DNA of 21,729 nt. It comes from an uncultured Sutterella sp. GTDB lineage: Bacteria > Pseudomonadota > Gammaproteobacteria > Burkholderiales > Burkholderiaceae_F. The notes below the pieces were generated by a model. It was not told where the DNA came from, did no database searches, and saw nothing but the letters and a program-made list of their open reading frames with translations. Positions 13,465 to 21,729 of the stretch are shown here, one piece after another. The stretch is taken from positions 1 to 21,729 of the forward strand of contig CAJLGW010000024.1 in assembly GCA_905206345.1 (NCBI GenBank), given 5' to 3'. Both the position numbers and the translations under genes were made by a program. Numbering within the stretch: the stretch's first letter is position 1; every line of letters starts with the position of its first letter.

Positions 13465-15360
13465 ATGCTTCAGGCTTTTCGCACGCACAAGCGATGGATG
13501 ATGTTCATAGCCATGATTTTCATCATTCCGTCCTTCGTTGTTACGGGTATCTACAGTTATAACCGCATGTCCGATTCCGAAAATGATATTGCCAAGGTTG
13601 GCGATACTACGATTACGGTTGCGGACTTCAATAATGCCAAGCGCACGTATTTAGATAACTTGCGCCGTCAAATGGGCAACAACTTCAATGCCAATATGTT
13701 GGATACGCAAGAAGCCAAAGTGTCCATTTTGGCCGGTTTGATTACCGATCGCGTTTTGTCTTTGGAAATGGCTCAAAGCTACATTAACGTGAGCGAAGCC
13801 GATGCCGTGAATTTGATTAAGACGGCCCCTGCTTTCCAACGCAATGGCGCTTTCAGTCAAGAAGCCTATAAGCAATTCTTAAATGCCACGGGTAAGAGCG
13901 ATGAATATTTCGTTTATGAATTGCGTCGTGACTTGGCTCGTGAAATTCTTTTGAATTCCGTTGCCGCAACGACGTTGGGTTCTGAAACGGTCGCAACACG
14001 TATTCATGACCTCTTGTCTGAAGAGCGTGGTATTCGTACCTACAGTATTAAGCCCGATACCTTTGCTAAAAAGGTTCAAGTCTCTGAAGACGAAATGAAA
14101 GCCTATTACGAAAAGAACAAGGCTTTGTTTGCTGTTGAAGAAAGTGTTGATATCGAATACGTTGTCTTATCTCCCGAAAACTATAAGGACATCAAGGCAA
14201 GCGATGAAGACGCCAAGACCTTCTACGAACAAAACTTGCAGCGCTTCTCTACGCCTGAGCAACGTCGTGCCTCTCACATCTTGATCGTTGCTCAAGGCGA
14301 TAAGACTGATGACGCTAAGAAAAAGGCCGATGACCTTTACGCTCAATTAAAGGCTGATCCGAAGAAGTTTGCGCAATTGGCAAAGGCCAATTCTCAAGAT
14401 CCGGGTAGTGCCCGCAACGGTGGTGACTTGGGCTTTTTCCAAAAGGGCATGATGGTGCCTGAATTTGAAAAGGCAGTCTTCACGGCTAAGAAGGGTGACC
14501 TTGTGGCTCCCGTCAAGACCGACTTTGGCTATCACATCATCATGGTGACGGATGTTAAACCCGCCGCAGCTAAGCCCATGGCCGATGTCCGTAAGGAAAT
14601 TGATGCTTTGTATGCTCAACAAGCCGCTATGCAAATGTTTGCCGAAGACGCTGAAAACTTCTCTAACATGGTCTATGAGCAAAGCGAATCTTTGCAACCG
14701 GTGGTTGAAAAGTTCAACTTGAAGCTTCAAACGGCTCAAAACATCACGCGTACGCATAACGACGATGTGATCACGGCTCATGTGGTCGAAGGTCTCTACA
14801 GCTTTGACGTTTTGGACGATAAGCGCAATACCAACGCCATTGAAATCGCTCCGAACACGCTCTTGGCTGCTCGTGTTGTTAAGCATCACCCGAAGACCAC
14901 GGAAACGTATGAAGCCGTCAAGGGTAACATCAAGACCGCTTTGACCAAGCAAAAGATGGCTGAAATGGCCAAGGTTGAAGGTGAGAAGGTTTTGGCTCAA
15001 CTTCAAAAGGGTGAAAAGAGCACGGCTAAATTCGGTAAGAAGATCACGATTTCTCGTGAAAAGCCGGAAAACATGACCTTTGATGTCATTAACGCTGCTT
15101 TGCGTCCTGTCGCACAATCTTTGCCGGTCTACACGGGCTTGCAAACGGTTGACGGCAGCTACATGATCATCAATGTGTTGGACAACAAGGTTACGCCCGT
15201 GGCACCTGAAGAGCTCACGATGCGTAAGGCCGAACTTGCTCAAATCTACAGCCGTCCTGAACAAGTTGCTTTCCTTGCCGCTTTGGAAGAAAAGTTTGGT
15301 GTGGAAATCTTAAAGGATGAGTACAAGGCTGACTATAAGCCTGCTGAAGACCAAGAATAA
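13465..15360 (+). CDS. ppiD: PpiD-type membrane-anchored periplasmic peptidyl-prolyl isomerase
   Basis: A 631-residue foldase anchored in the inner membrane, which assists proteins leaving the Sec translocon. The N-terminus MLQAFRTHKRWMM is followed by one membrane segment (about 12-33, FIAMIFIIPSFVVTGIY), giving an N-in topology with the bulk in the periplasm. A SurA-like N-terminal chaperone region (AKVGDTTITVADFNNA, LITDRVLSLEMA, APAFQRNGAFSQEAY) comes next. A parvulin domain lies at about 265-370 (ASHILIV with H271, DPGSARNGGDLGFF, FGYHIIMV). The start at 13465 has AAAGGA 11 bases upstream and gives the N-terminus usual for the family; the ATG at 13429 would add 12 charged residues. PpiD beside lon is common in proteobacteria. 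It is transcribed alone, with no clear promoter seen. Confidence 0.92.
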   Translation: MLQAFRTHKRWMMFIAMIFIIPSFVVTGIYSYNRMSDSENDIAKVGDTTITVADFNNAKRTYLDNLRRQMGNNFNANMLDTQEAKVSILAGLITDRVLSLEMAQSYINVSEADAVNLIKTAPAFQRNGAFSQEAYKQFLNATGKSDEYFVYELRRDLAREILLNSVAATTLGSETVATRIHDLLSEERGIRTYSIKPDTFAKKVQVSEDEMKAYYEKNKALFAVEESVDIEYVVLSPENYKDIKASDEDAKTFYEQNLQRFSTPEQRRASHILIVAQGDKTDDAKKKADDLYAQLKADPKKFAQLAKANSQDPGSARNGGDLGFFQKGMMVPEFEKAVFTAKKGDLVAPVKTDFGYHIIMVTDVKPAAAKPMADVRKEIDALYAQQAAMQMFAEDAENFSNMVYEQSESLQPVVEKFNLKLQTAQNITRTHNDDVITAHVVEGLYSFDVLDDKRNTNAIEIAPNTLLAARVVKHHPKTTETYEAVKGNIKTALTKQKMAEMAKVEGEKVLAQLQKGEKSTAKFGKKITISREKPENMTFDVINAALRPVAQSLPVYTGLQTVDGSYMIINVLDNKVTPVAPEELTMRKAELAQIYSRPEQVAFLAALEEKFGVEILKDEYKADYKPAEDQE

Positions 15361-15381
15361 AGTCTTTAAAGGCTAACTACG

Positions 15382-15416
15382 AAAAACCGGTGAGAAAAAC
15401 TTTCCACCGGTTTTTT
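15382..15416 (+). terminator. Terminator of ppiD
   Basis: AAAAACCGGTG (15382-15392) pairs with CACCGGTTTTT (15405-15415) through a 12-base loop that can pair further (GAAA/TTTC). The 3' strand ends in a T-run. Confidence 0.9.
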
Positions 15417-15430
15417 CATAGGTATTGAAG

Positions 15431-15469
15431 AAAAAAATAACCCAAATTCGTTATTTGAATTCGGGTTAT
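15431..15469 (-). terminator. Terminator of nnr (leftward)
   Basis: ATAACCC (15437-15443) and AATTC (15445-15449) pair with GAATT (15457-15461) and GGGTTAT (15463-15469) with one A-C mismatch. Read on the - strand it is followed by seven T, so it serves nnr, whose stop codon is at 15490. Confidence 0.8.
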
Positions 15470-15489
15470 GGATTTAACACGGTATTGAA

Positions 15490-17046
15490 TTAATGTTCGC
15501 TACCCATCGTGCGAGCAATGGCTTCACCCGGGCCGTCTTCATCCAAGACGAATTCGCTTTCGTCATAGGGGTCGATCAAGTCATCGGGATTGCCACCCCA
15601 ACGCAAGATTTCCAAGGCGCGAGCGGAGCGATCGATGATGTCGGTGGCCACAATGCCCGTGTTACGTGCACGAACGGATTCTCCGTGCAACCACACAGCA
15701 GCCAAGGTGGCGCTTACCAAGTCAAATTGTTGAGCAAACAAGGAGCCCAACATACCGGCCAAAACGTCACCGGAGCCGGCTGTGGCCAAGCAGGCGTTAC
15801 CGGTCGGGTTAATCCAGCTGCGGGAGCTGCGCAACGTCACCACCGTGCCCGTGCCCTTTAAGACTACGATAGCACCGGTTTGGATGGACAATTCGCGAGC
15901 GCTCGTGACGCGGTCAGCTTGGATTTCCTTCACGTCACGCTTGAGCATACGAGCGGCTTCGCCCGGGTGGGGCGTTAACACCGTGTGAGCCTTACGGGCT
16001 AACACGCGGTCTTCCAAAGCTTGGTCTTGGCTGATTAAGGTCAAGGCATCAGCATCAATGATCAAAGGCTTATTCGTAGCAACTGCTTCTTCCAAGCGCT
16101 TCTTAGCCTTTTCATCAAAGCCCATACCGCAACCGATCACGATGGCATCGGCCGTGGAAAGGTCAACGGGTTCATCCGTGACCATCAATTCGGGTTGAAC
16201 CGGGTCAAAAGAGGGGCCGTTGTCATACATCAATTCAACCGTTACGGAACCGGCACCCATGCGAAGAGCGGCACGAGCAGCAAGCATTGCGGCGCCCACT
16301 TTACCCTTAGCACCGCCGATTACAACGCAGTGACCGTACGTGCCCTTGTGGGAGTTGTACTTACGCAATTCAAGAACGTGCTTGAAGTCGTCCGTATCGA
16401 TCAAACTTAAGTTGGAAAGGGGGACGGAGAGGTCAAGTTCGGAAAGCGTTACCATGCCACTTGCGTCCTTGCCTTCATTCATGAAGCAACCGGCTTTGGC
16501 ACAGATGAGGTTTAACGTCATGTCGGCAATGCAACCCTTGATGCCGCCGACCCACGTGCCTTTTTCAGCATCCAAACCACTCGGGACATCGATGGACATG
16601 TGCAAGGCTTGACGTTCGTTAAACCAAAGAGCAGCATCGATGAAGTCGCCCGAAATGGCCTTTTTGATACCGGTACCAAACATGGCGTCGACCACCACGT
16701 CAGCCTTCGGAGCCATGTAGGGGTCTTCGATGACGATACCGTCTTTTTCCAACCACTTGTTGTAGGCGCGTAAGGCATCGGCGGTTTTGGGCTTGGTGCA
16801 ACCGACTAAGACGCAAGTGACGTTGTGACCACGACTCTTTAAATGCAGGGCTGCGGTAAAACCATCACCGCCGTTATTGCCCGGACCGCAAAGAATCACA
16901 ATGGTGCTGGCAGCGTCACACTGGTCATCAATCCAGTTGGCGGCGACAAAACCCGCACGATCCATCAAAGTACCTTCAGGGAGAATGCCGGATTGGCGTT
17001 CTTCAAGTTCGGCGAGCTCTTCCAATGTCAAAAGAGTGGTTGACAT
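15490..17046 (-). CDS. nnr: Bifunctional NAD(P)HX epimerase/dehydratase
   Basis: Repairs hydrated NADH and NADPH. The N-terminal half epimerises R- and S-NAD(P)HX, and the C-terminal half dehydrates S-NAD(P)HX using ADP. The 518 residues carry both domains: the YjeF N-domain with LMDRAG (27-32), GPGNNGGDG (54-62), VVDAMFGTGI and IDVPSGLDAE, then the ribokinase-fold carbohydrate-kinase-like domain from about 225. The latter has GHCVVIGGAKGKVGAAMLAA, TPHPGEA around H360, and GNACLATAGSGDVLAG with the catalytic-type D427. E. coli Nnr is about 515 residues. The start has GGAG 10 bases upstream. The acidic C-terminal extension (DPYDESEFVLDEDGPGEA) is longer than I would expect. It lies behind the small winged-helix gene but is separated from it by a terminator. 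Confidence 0.95.
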   Translation of the reverse strand: MSTTLLTLEELAELEERQSGILPEGTLMDRAGFVAANWIDDQCDAASTIVILCGPGNNGGDGFTAALHLKSRGHNVTCVLVGCTKPKTADALRAYNKWLEKDGIVIEDPYMAPKADVVVDAMFGTGIKKAISGDFIDAALWFNERQALHMSIDVPSGLDAEKGTWVGGIKGCIADMTLNLICAKAGCFMNEGKDASGMVTLSELDLSVPLSNLSLIDTDDFKHVLELRKYNSHKGTYGHCVVIGGAKGKVGAAMLAARAALRMGAGSVTVELMYDNGPSFDPVQPELMVTDEPVDLSTADAIVIGCGMGFDEKAKKRLEEAVATNKPLIIDADALTLISQDQALEDRVLARKAHTVLTPHPGEAARMLKRDVKEIQADRVTSARELSIQTGAIVVLKGTGTVVTLRSSRSWINPTGNACLATAGSGDVLAGMLGSLFAQQFDLVSATLAAVWLHGESVRARNTGIVATDIIDRSARALEILRWGGNPDDLIDPYDESEFVLDEDGPGEAIARTMGSEH

Positions 17047-17136
17047 GCTTTTACTGCTCCAATCTAAGAAAAATCAAAATTAACCCGTCTATTTTAAAGG
17101 AGTGGGAGAAAAAGAGACACATTTTCTGAGATCAAA

Positions 17137-17170
17137 CGAAAAACGCCCCATTTTTTGATTGATGGAGCGT
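17137..17170 (-). terminator. Terminator of the small winged-helix gene (leftward)
   Basis: ACGCCCCAT (17143-17151) pairs with ATGGAGCGT (17162-17170) with one C-A mismatch. On the - strand it is followed by a short T-run. It separates the small gene from nnr. Confidence 0.65.
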
Positions 17171-17190
17171 TATTTTCAAGCAACTGAAGA

Positions 17191-17373
17191 TTACTTCGTA
17201 GCGGGTTCCCACTTGCAGCGAACCGGAGAGACGATTTCGCCCGTCTTTTTCATTTCAGCCATGGCCTTATCCACGACCTTGCGATCCAAGCCGCTTAACT
17301 CGGCGATCTTACCGGCATTTAACGGTTCACCGGCTTTGCGCATGGCCTCTAACACGAGTTCTTTTTCTTGCAT
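17191..17373 (-). CDS. Small winged-helix-like protein (60 aa)
   Basis: A 60-residue protein consisting almost only of one DNA-binding-type fold. A first helix (EKELVLEAMRKAG) is followed by a helix-turn-helix-like EPLNAGKIAELSGLDRKVVDKAMAEMKKTG, then a wing-like strand pair ending EIVSPVRCKWEPATK. The pattern matches stand-alone winged-helix domains of the MarR/ArsR-like type, but there is no effector domain. The start is firm: GAGGAG lies seven bases before the ATG at 17373, and the longer reading frame to 17463 adds residues without support. A -10-like TACAAT (complement of 17407-17412) lies upstream on the - strand. It has its own terminator. Its target is unknown; the divergent neighbour purL and the downstream nnr are candidates by position only. 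Confidence 0.8.
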   Translation of the reverse strand: MQEKELVLEAMRKAGEPLNAGKIAELSGLDRKVVDKAMAEMKKTGEIVSPVRCKWEPATK

Positions 17374-17554
17374 GATTTTCTCCTCATTTTTGGAATATCC
17401 ACGGTCATTGTAGAGAAGGGGAGAAGAAAATATGGCGCTTGAAATGTAACGAAGCATCAACATCTATGACCTCAATAGATTTTGAACATTGGTTCAAGTC
17501 AAAGTCCCCGTCAAAAAAACTTACCCAAAAGGCGATAAATCCTAGGGAAGAAAC

Positions 17555-17616
17555 TATAATTAATAGATTAAGTATTTTTGTTTTTTGTTTTACCAACGCC
17601 TTTTTAGGCAATTTTT
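17555..17616 (+). promoter_or_regulatory. purL leader: TATAAT box and small hairpin
   Basis: TATAAT (17555-17560) is a perfect -10 hexamer without a good -35. Downstream, GCCT-TTTT-AGGC (17598-17609) followed by AATTTTT resembles a short attenuator hairpin. A ribosome site AGGA (17618-17621) precedes the ATG at 17632. No purine riboswitch or clear PurR box is visible. Confidence 0.4.
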
Positions 17617-17631
17617 CAGGAATCTTCCGTC

Positions 17632-20600
17632 ATGTCTCACACCGGATCGATGTTTTCCTTGAAGGCCTCCAGCGCCTTGTCGGACTTTCGTGCCGCTCGT
17701 CTCTTGAAGACGATTCAAGCGATTGCCCCCGAAGCCCGTGCGGTTTCAGGACGCTTTGTGCATTTTGTTCATGCAACGCATGAATTAAGTGCCGATGAAA
17801 GCGAACGCTTGAACGCCCTTTTGAACTACGGTAATGAAGGCCTTGATGTTAAGGCCGATGCCACGTTTATGGTTATTCCGCGTTTGGGCACCATCAGCCC
17901 CTGGGCCAGCAAGGCCACGGATATTGCTCAAAACTGCGGTCTTGATGCCATTATCCGTATCGAACGCGGTACGCTTTTCAATATTGACTTTGGCGGTGTT
18001 GTTCCGTCAGCTCAAACATTGACGGCTGTTGCCGGCGTCTTGCACGACCGCATGACCGAAAGCGTGGTGAGCGCTGATGTTGAAGCCGCTAAGCTTTTTG
18101 AAGAACTCGACGGTAAGCCCATGGTTACCGTTGATCTTTTAAAGGAAGGGCGTAAGGCTTTGGCTGATGCCAACCTCACGATGGGTTTGGCCATGAGCGA
18201 AGACGAAATCGACTACTTGGCCGATGCTTTCACGAAGGCTCAACGCAATCCGACCGATGTCGAATTGATGATGTTTGCTCAAGCCAACTCTGAGCACTGC
18301 CGCCACAAGATTTTTAATGCTAAGTGGACGATCGACGGTGAAGAAAAGGAAAAGACCCTTTTCGGCATGATTCGCGACACGCACAAGGCTCACAGCGAAG
18401 GTACGATCGTTGCTTACTCTGACAACGCTGCCATTTTCGAAGGTGTGAAGGTTCCGCGTTTGTATCCGAGAACGCCTGAAGGTGAAAACTTCGGTCGCGT
18501 CTTTACGGAAGAAGAAGAATTAACGCATACGGTCTTTAAGGTTGAAACGCATAACCACCCGACGGCCATTTCTCCGTTTCCGGGTGCCTCTACGGGTTCC
18601 GGTGGTGAAATCCGTGACGAAGGTGCAACGGGCCGTGGTGCTCGTCCGAAGGCCGGTCTCTGTGGCTTTACCGTTTCCTCTTTGCAATTGCCCGATGCTC
18701 CGCAAGGTTGGGAAAACGACAAGGACGTGACGAAGGCAGAGTGCGGTTGCGATAAGCCCTATGGCTACCCGACGCGTATTGCTAACGCTTTGTCCATTAT
18801 GACGGACGGCCCCTTGGGTGCTGCCGCCTTTAATAATGAATTCGGTCGCCCGAACGTTTTGGGCTACTTCCGTGTGTTTGAAGCCAACGTCGGTGGCAAG
18901 CGCTACGGTTACCACAAGCCCATCATGTTGGCTGGCGGTATCGGTAACATCCGTGATGACCAAACGCACAAGACCGCTTTGCCTCCGGGCACGCTCTTAA
19001 TTAGCTTGGGTGGCCCGGGTATGCGAATCGGTTTGGGCGGTGGTGCTGCAAGCTCCATGTCCACGGGTTCTAACTCTGAAGCTCTTGACTTCGATAGCGT
19101 CCAACGCGGCAACGCCGAAATGGAACGTCGCGCACAAGAAGTGATCGACCGTTGCTGGGCAGCCGGTGAAAACAATCCTATTTTGGCTATCCATGACGTG
19201 GGTGCCGGTGGTTTGTCTAACGCCATGCCTGAATTGGCTGACTTGTCCGGTCACGGTGCCAAGCTCGATTTGGCTAAGGTGCCGGTTGAAGAGTCCGGTA
19301 TGAGCCCGCTCGAAATCTGGTGTAACGAAAGTCAAGAACGTTATTCCATCGCCATCGCTCCGGAAAGCTTGGAAACGTTTGATGCCATGTGTAAGCGTGA
19401 ACGTTGCCCGTACGCTGTTTTGGGTACGATCAGCGAAGACGACACGTTGGTGGTGGCTCGTGGCGAAGAACAAACGCCTGCCGTTGAAATGCCGATGGAA
19501 GTCTTGTTGGGTAAGGCCCCGCGTATGCACCGCGATGTTAAGCACGCCGATGTGACGTTGCCGGAATTTAAGGCCGAAGGCATTGATCTTAAGAAGGTCG
19601 TGACGGACGTTTTGCGTCACCCGACGGTGGCCAGCAAGAGCTTCTTGATCACGATCGGTGACCGCTCTGTGGGCGGTTTGGTCCATCGTGACCAAATGGT
19701 GGGCCCGTGGCAAGTGCCGGTGGCTGACGCTGCTGTGACCAACATCAGCTTTATCGGTCACAACGGTGAAGCCATGAGTATGGGTGAACGCACCCCGTTG
19801 GCCATCACGAACGCTGCTGCCGCGACGCGTATGGCGATCGGCGAAGCGATTACGAATATCGCAAGCGCCGACATTGATCTTAACTTCGTGAAGTTGAGCG
19901 CCAACTGGATGGCTGCTTGCGGTAACGAAGGTGAAGACGCCAAGCTCTACGATGCCGTGGAAGCTGCGAGCACCGTTTGCCAAGAATTGGGTGTTGCCAT
20001 CCCTGTCGGTAAGGACTCCTTGTCCATGAAGACTACGTGGGAAGACGCTGGCGAAAAGAAGACGGTGATGAGCCCGGTTTCTTTGATTGTCTCTGCTGCC
20101 GCCCCTGTGAAGGACGTTCGTTTGTCCTTGACGCCGCAATTGATGACCGATAAGCCCTCTGTTTTGGTCGCTATCGACTTGGGTCGCGCCAAGAACCGTA
20201 TGGCCGGTTCCATTTTGAGTCTCGTGACGCAACAATTCGGTCAAGTCACGCCCGATATGGATAGCGCCGCTGACGTCTCCGCCTTTGTGAAGATGATTCG
20301 CGAATTGACGGCTAAGGATGCCATCATGGCGTACCACGATCGCTCTGACGGCGGTTTGTTGGCCACGGTGGCTGAAATGATGTTTGCCGGTCACACGGGT
20401 GTTACGCTTAACATGGACGGCATGGTCAAGAGCGCCGCAACGAGCGACATCGTTCCCGCACTCTTTAACGAAGAATTGGGTGCTGTAATCCAAGTGGCTG
20501 CTGACCGTGTTGAAGACGTTCACGCTGCTGTTAAGGCTGCCGGTCTTGCTGATTGCACGTACTTCATCGGTGAAGTCAATGGCGACGATAAGTTGGTTAT

Positions 20601-21579
20601 CACGGCTCACGGTGCAACGGTTTACGAAGAAAAGCGTTCTGCTTTGCAAGAAGCATGGACGGAAGTGTCTTGGCAAATTGCCCGCCGTCGTGACAATCCC
20701 GCTTGTGCTGACCAAGAACGTGCTCGTTGCACGATGGAAAATGACACGGGCTTATTCGTTAAGACGACGTTTGATACCGAACTTGACGTGGCTGCTCCCT
20801 TCATCGCAACGGGTGTTCGTCCGCGCATGGCCATCTTGCGAGAGCAAGGTGTTAACAGTCAAACGGAAATGGCCGCTGCCTTTACGCGTGCCGGCTTCGA
20901 AGCCATTGACGTTCACATGACGGACTTGTTGTCCGGTCGCTCTGACTTGAAGGACTTCGTTGGTTTGGCCGCTTGCGGTGGCTTCTCCTACGGTGACGTC
21001 TTGGGTGCCGGCGGCGGTTGGGCTACGACCATTTTGCGCAACCCCATGATGGTGGAAATGTTCTCCAAGTTCTTTGAACGTGGTGATACGTTCGCTTTGG
21101 GTATCTGTAACGGTTGCCAAATGATGAGTCACTTGCGTGGCATTATTCCTGGTGCTCAACACTGGCCGAACTTTGTTCGCAACATGAGCGAACAATTCGA
21201 AGCCCGTGCTGTTCAAGTCGAAGTGATGGAAAGTCCCTCCATCTTCTTTGACGGCATGGCCGGTTCCATGATGCCGATCGTTAACGCTCACGGTGAAGGC
21301 TTGGTTCAATGGATTAACGAAGAAGACGCAAAGCTCGCTAATCTTGCCGCTCGCTACGTTGATCCGACGGGCACGCCCACGGAAGCTTATCCGTTTAACC
21401 CGAACGGTTCCAAGAACGGTATCACGGGTGTAACGACCCCTGACGGTCGCTTCACGATCATGATGCCACACCCGGAACGTACGCACCGTACGAGCCAAAT
21501 GAGTTGGGCCCCTGCTACCTTGGGTGAATACAGCCCCTGGATGCGCATGTTCCGCAACGCTCGTAAGTTCGTGGGTTAA
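17632..21579 (+). CDS. purL: Phosphoribosylformylglycinamidine synthase, large single-chain type
   Basis: Step four of purine synthesis: converts FGAR, ATP and glutamine to FGAM in the cytosol. The 1315-residue protein is the fused proteobacterial form (E. coli 1295), with PurS-like, linker, synthetase and glutaminase parts in order. The N-terminal part is PurS-like. The linker has ANSEHCRHKIFNAKW. The synthetase core has VETHNHPTAISPFPGASTGSGGEIRDEGATGRG (nucleotide-binding region), GGPGMRIGLGGGAASS and a second half with SLSMKTTW. The C-terminal class I amidotransferase has GGFSYGDVLGAGGGWA, nucleophile C1159 in GICNGCQM, and H1280 and E1282 in PHPER. Codon bias is strong, suggesting high expression. 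It is a stand-alone gene ended by the hairpin at 21638-21672. Confidence 0.98.
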   Translation: MSHTGSMFSLKASSALSDFRAARLLKTIQAIAPEARAVSGRFVHFVHATHELSADESERLNALLNYGNEGLDVKADATFMVIPRLGTISPWASKATDIAQNCGLDAIIRIERGTLFNIDFGGVVPSAQTLTAVAGVLHDRMTESVVSADVEAAKLFEELDGKPMVTVDLLKEGRKALADANLTMGLAMSEDEIDYLADAFTKAQRNPTDVELMMFAQANSEHCRHKIFNAKWTIDGEEKEKTLFGMIRDTHKAHSEGTIVAYSDNAAIFEGVKVPRLYPRTPEGENFGRVFTEEEELTHTVFKVETHNHPTAISPFPGASTGSGGEIRDEGATGRGARPKAGLCGFTVSSLQLPDAPQGWENDKDVTKAECGCDKPYGYPTRIANALSIMTDGPLGAAAFNNEFGRPNVLGYFRVFEANVGGKRYGYHKPIMLAGGIGNIRDDQTHKTALPPGTLLISLGGPGMRIGLGGGAASSMSTGSNSEALDFDSVQRGNAEMERRAQEVIDRCWAAGENNPILAIHDVGAGGLSNAMPELADLSGHGAKLDLAKVPVEESGMSPLEIWCNESQERYSIAIAPESLETFDAMCKRERCPYAVLGTISEDDTLVVARGEEQTPAVEMPMEVLLGKAPRMHRDVKHADVTLPEFKAEGIDLKKVVTDVLRHPTVASKSFLITIGDRSVGGLVHRDQMVGPWQVPVADAAVTNISFIGHNGEAMSMGERTPLAITNAAAATRMAIGEAITNIASADIDLNFVKLSANWMAACGNEGEDAKLYDAVEAASTVCQELGVAIPVGKDSLSMKTTWEDAGEKKTVMSPVSLIVSAAAPVKDVRLSLTPQLMTDKPSVLVAIDLGRAKNRMAGSILSLVTQQFGQVTPDMDSAADVSAFVKMIRELTAKDAIMAYHDRSDGGLLATVAEMMFAGHTGVTLNMDGMVKSAATSDIVPALFNEELGAVIQVAADRVEDVHAAVKAAGLADCTYFIGEVNGDDKLVITAHGATVYEEKRSALQEAWTEVSWQIARRRDNPACADQERARCTMENDTGLFVKTTFDTELDVAAPFIATGVRPRMAILREQGVNSQTEMAAAFTRAGFEAIDVHMTDLLSGRSDLKDFVGLAACGGFSYGDVLGAGGGWATTILRNPMMVEMFSKFFERGDTFALGICNGCQMMSHLRGIIPGAQHWPNFVRNMSEQFEARAVQVEVMESPSIFFDGMAGSMMPIVNAHGEGLVQWINEEDAKLANLAARYVDPTGTPTEAYPFNPNGSKNGITGVTTPDGRFTIMMPHPERTHRTSQMSWAPATLGEYSPWMRMFRNARKFVG

Positions 21580-21637
21580 TTCCTAGGGGTTAGAGCTCAG
21601 CTTTAACTTCTAGTGCTTGAGGGTTCAAGCGTAAAAT

Positions 21638-21675
21638 AAAGGTCTCGTGCTTATAAAAGGTGCGAGACCTTTTCT
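21638..21675 (+). terminator. Terminator of purL
   Basis: AAAGGTCTCG (21638-21647) pairs with CGAGACCTTT (21663-21672); three inner pairs (TGC/GTG) include two G-U. A T-run TTTTCT follows. A smaller hairpin GCTTGA-GGGT-TCAAGC (21615-21630) precedes it. Confidence 0.9.
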
Positions 21676-21677
21676 GT

Positions 21678-21729
21678 GTGCGCACGACATGTGCGCTGTT
21701 CTAGCGGGTGCAAGTCCCGTGGTCGGGCT
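21678..21729 (+). mobile_element. 5' end of a group II intron, probably group IIC (cut by window edge)
   Basis: Immediately after the T-run of the purL terminator the sequence begins GTGCGC, fitting the GUGYG 5' consensus of group II introns. GCGCAC-GACAT-GTGCGC (21680-21696) can form the first stem of domain I. AGCGGGTGCAAGTCCCGT (21703-21720) matches the very common GGGTGCAAGTCCC stem-loop near the 5' end of bacterial group II introns. Insertion just behind a terminator hairpin is the known habit of the IIC class. The remaining ribozyme and any reverse transcriptase gene lie outside the window. Confidence 0.65.

Noticed and set aside
18997..20715. Long - strand ORF (572 codons) opposite purL
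   Set aside because: Same codon-bias effect over a highly expressed gene; no ribosome site or protein family is recognisable.

Overview
The window looks like a core chromosomal segment of a betaproteobacterium of the order Burkholderiales, probably the Sutterellaceae (Sutterella/Parasutterella-like). This is an inference. It rests on the order tig-clpP-clpX-lon / tRNA-Val / tRNA-Asp / PpiD-type foldase, on the alr-radA pair, on the large single-chain PurL, and on a moderate GC content with strong codon preference (AAG, GAA, TTG, ACG). No database search was possible.

Layout: 1-200 is the end of an upstream region. Bases 201-3473 form a + strand operon: alr (alanine racemase), radA (overlapping it in TAATG) and a UreE-like protein with a very long His/Cys-rich tail. 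Next come a tRNA 3' fragment sitting inside an inverted repeat, an intact tRNA-Leu(UAG), and a bidirectional terminator shared with a leftward NCS2 purine-type permease (3810-5120). Divergent from the permease is a YqhD-type aldehyde reductase (5256-6401) with a clear terminator.

Bases 6402-6758 are a structured, dyad-rich leader that precedes the proteostasis block: trigger factor, ClpP, ClpX and Lon (6759-12630), with stem-loops in the clpP-clpX, clpX-lon and post-lon gaps. A stable-RNA array follows: tRNA-Val(UAC) and four tRNA-Asp(GUC). The Asp genes are two alternating alleles in a duplicated 196-bp unit. A PpiD-type periplasmic foldase comes next, so factors for nascent-chain folding, cytosolic proteolysis and envelope folding lie together.

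On the - strand are the NAD(P)HX repair enzyme Nnr (15490-17046) and a 60-residue winged-helix-like protein (17191-17373). The + strand then carries purL (17632-21579), a stable terminator hairpin and, directly behind its U-run, what looks like the 5' end of a group II intron (probably group IIC) cut off by the window edge.

Most of the window is conserved housekeeping. The parts that stand out are the UreE-like His/Cys-tailed protein, the tRNA fragment in the hairpin behind it, the tRNA-Asp duplication with a compensatory base-pair change, and the terminator-associated intron start. I did not find convincing evidence of a wholly new multi-gene system.
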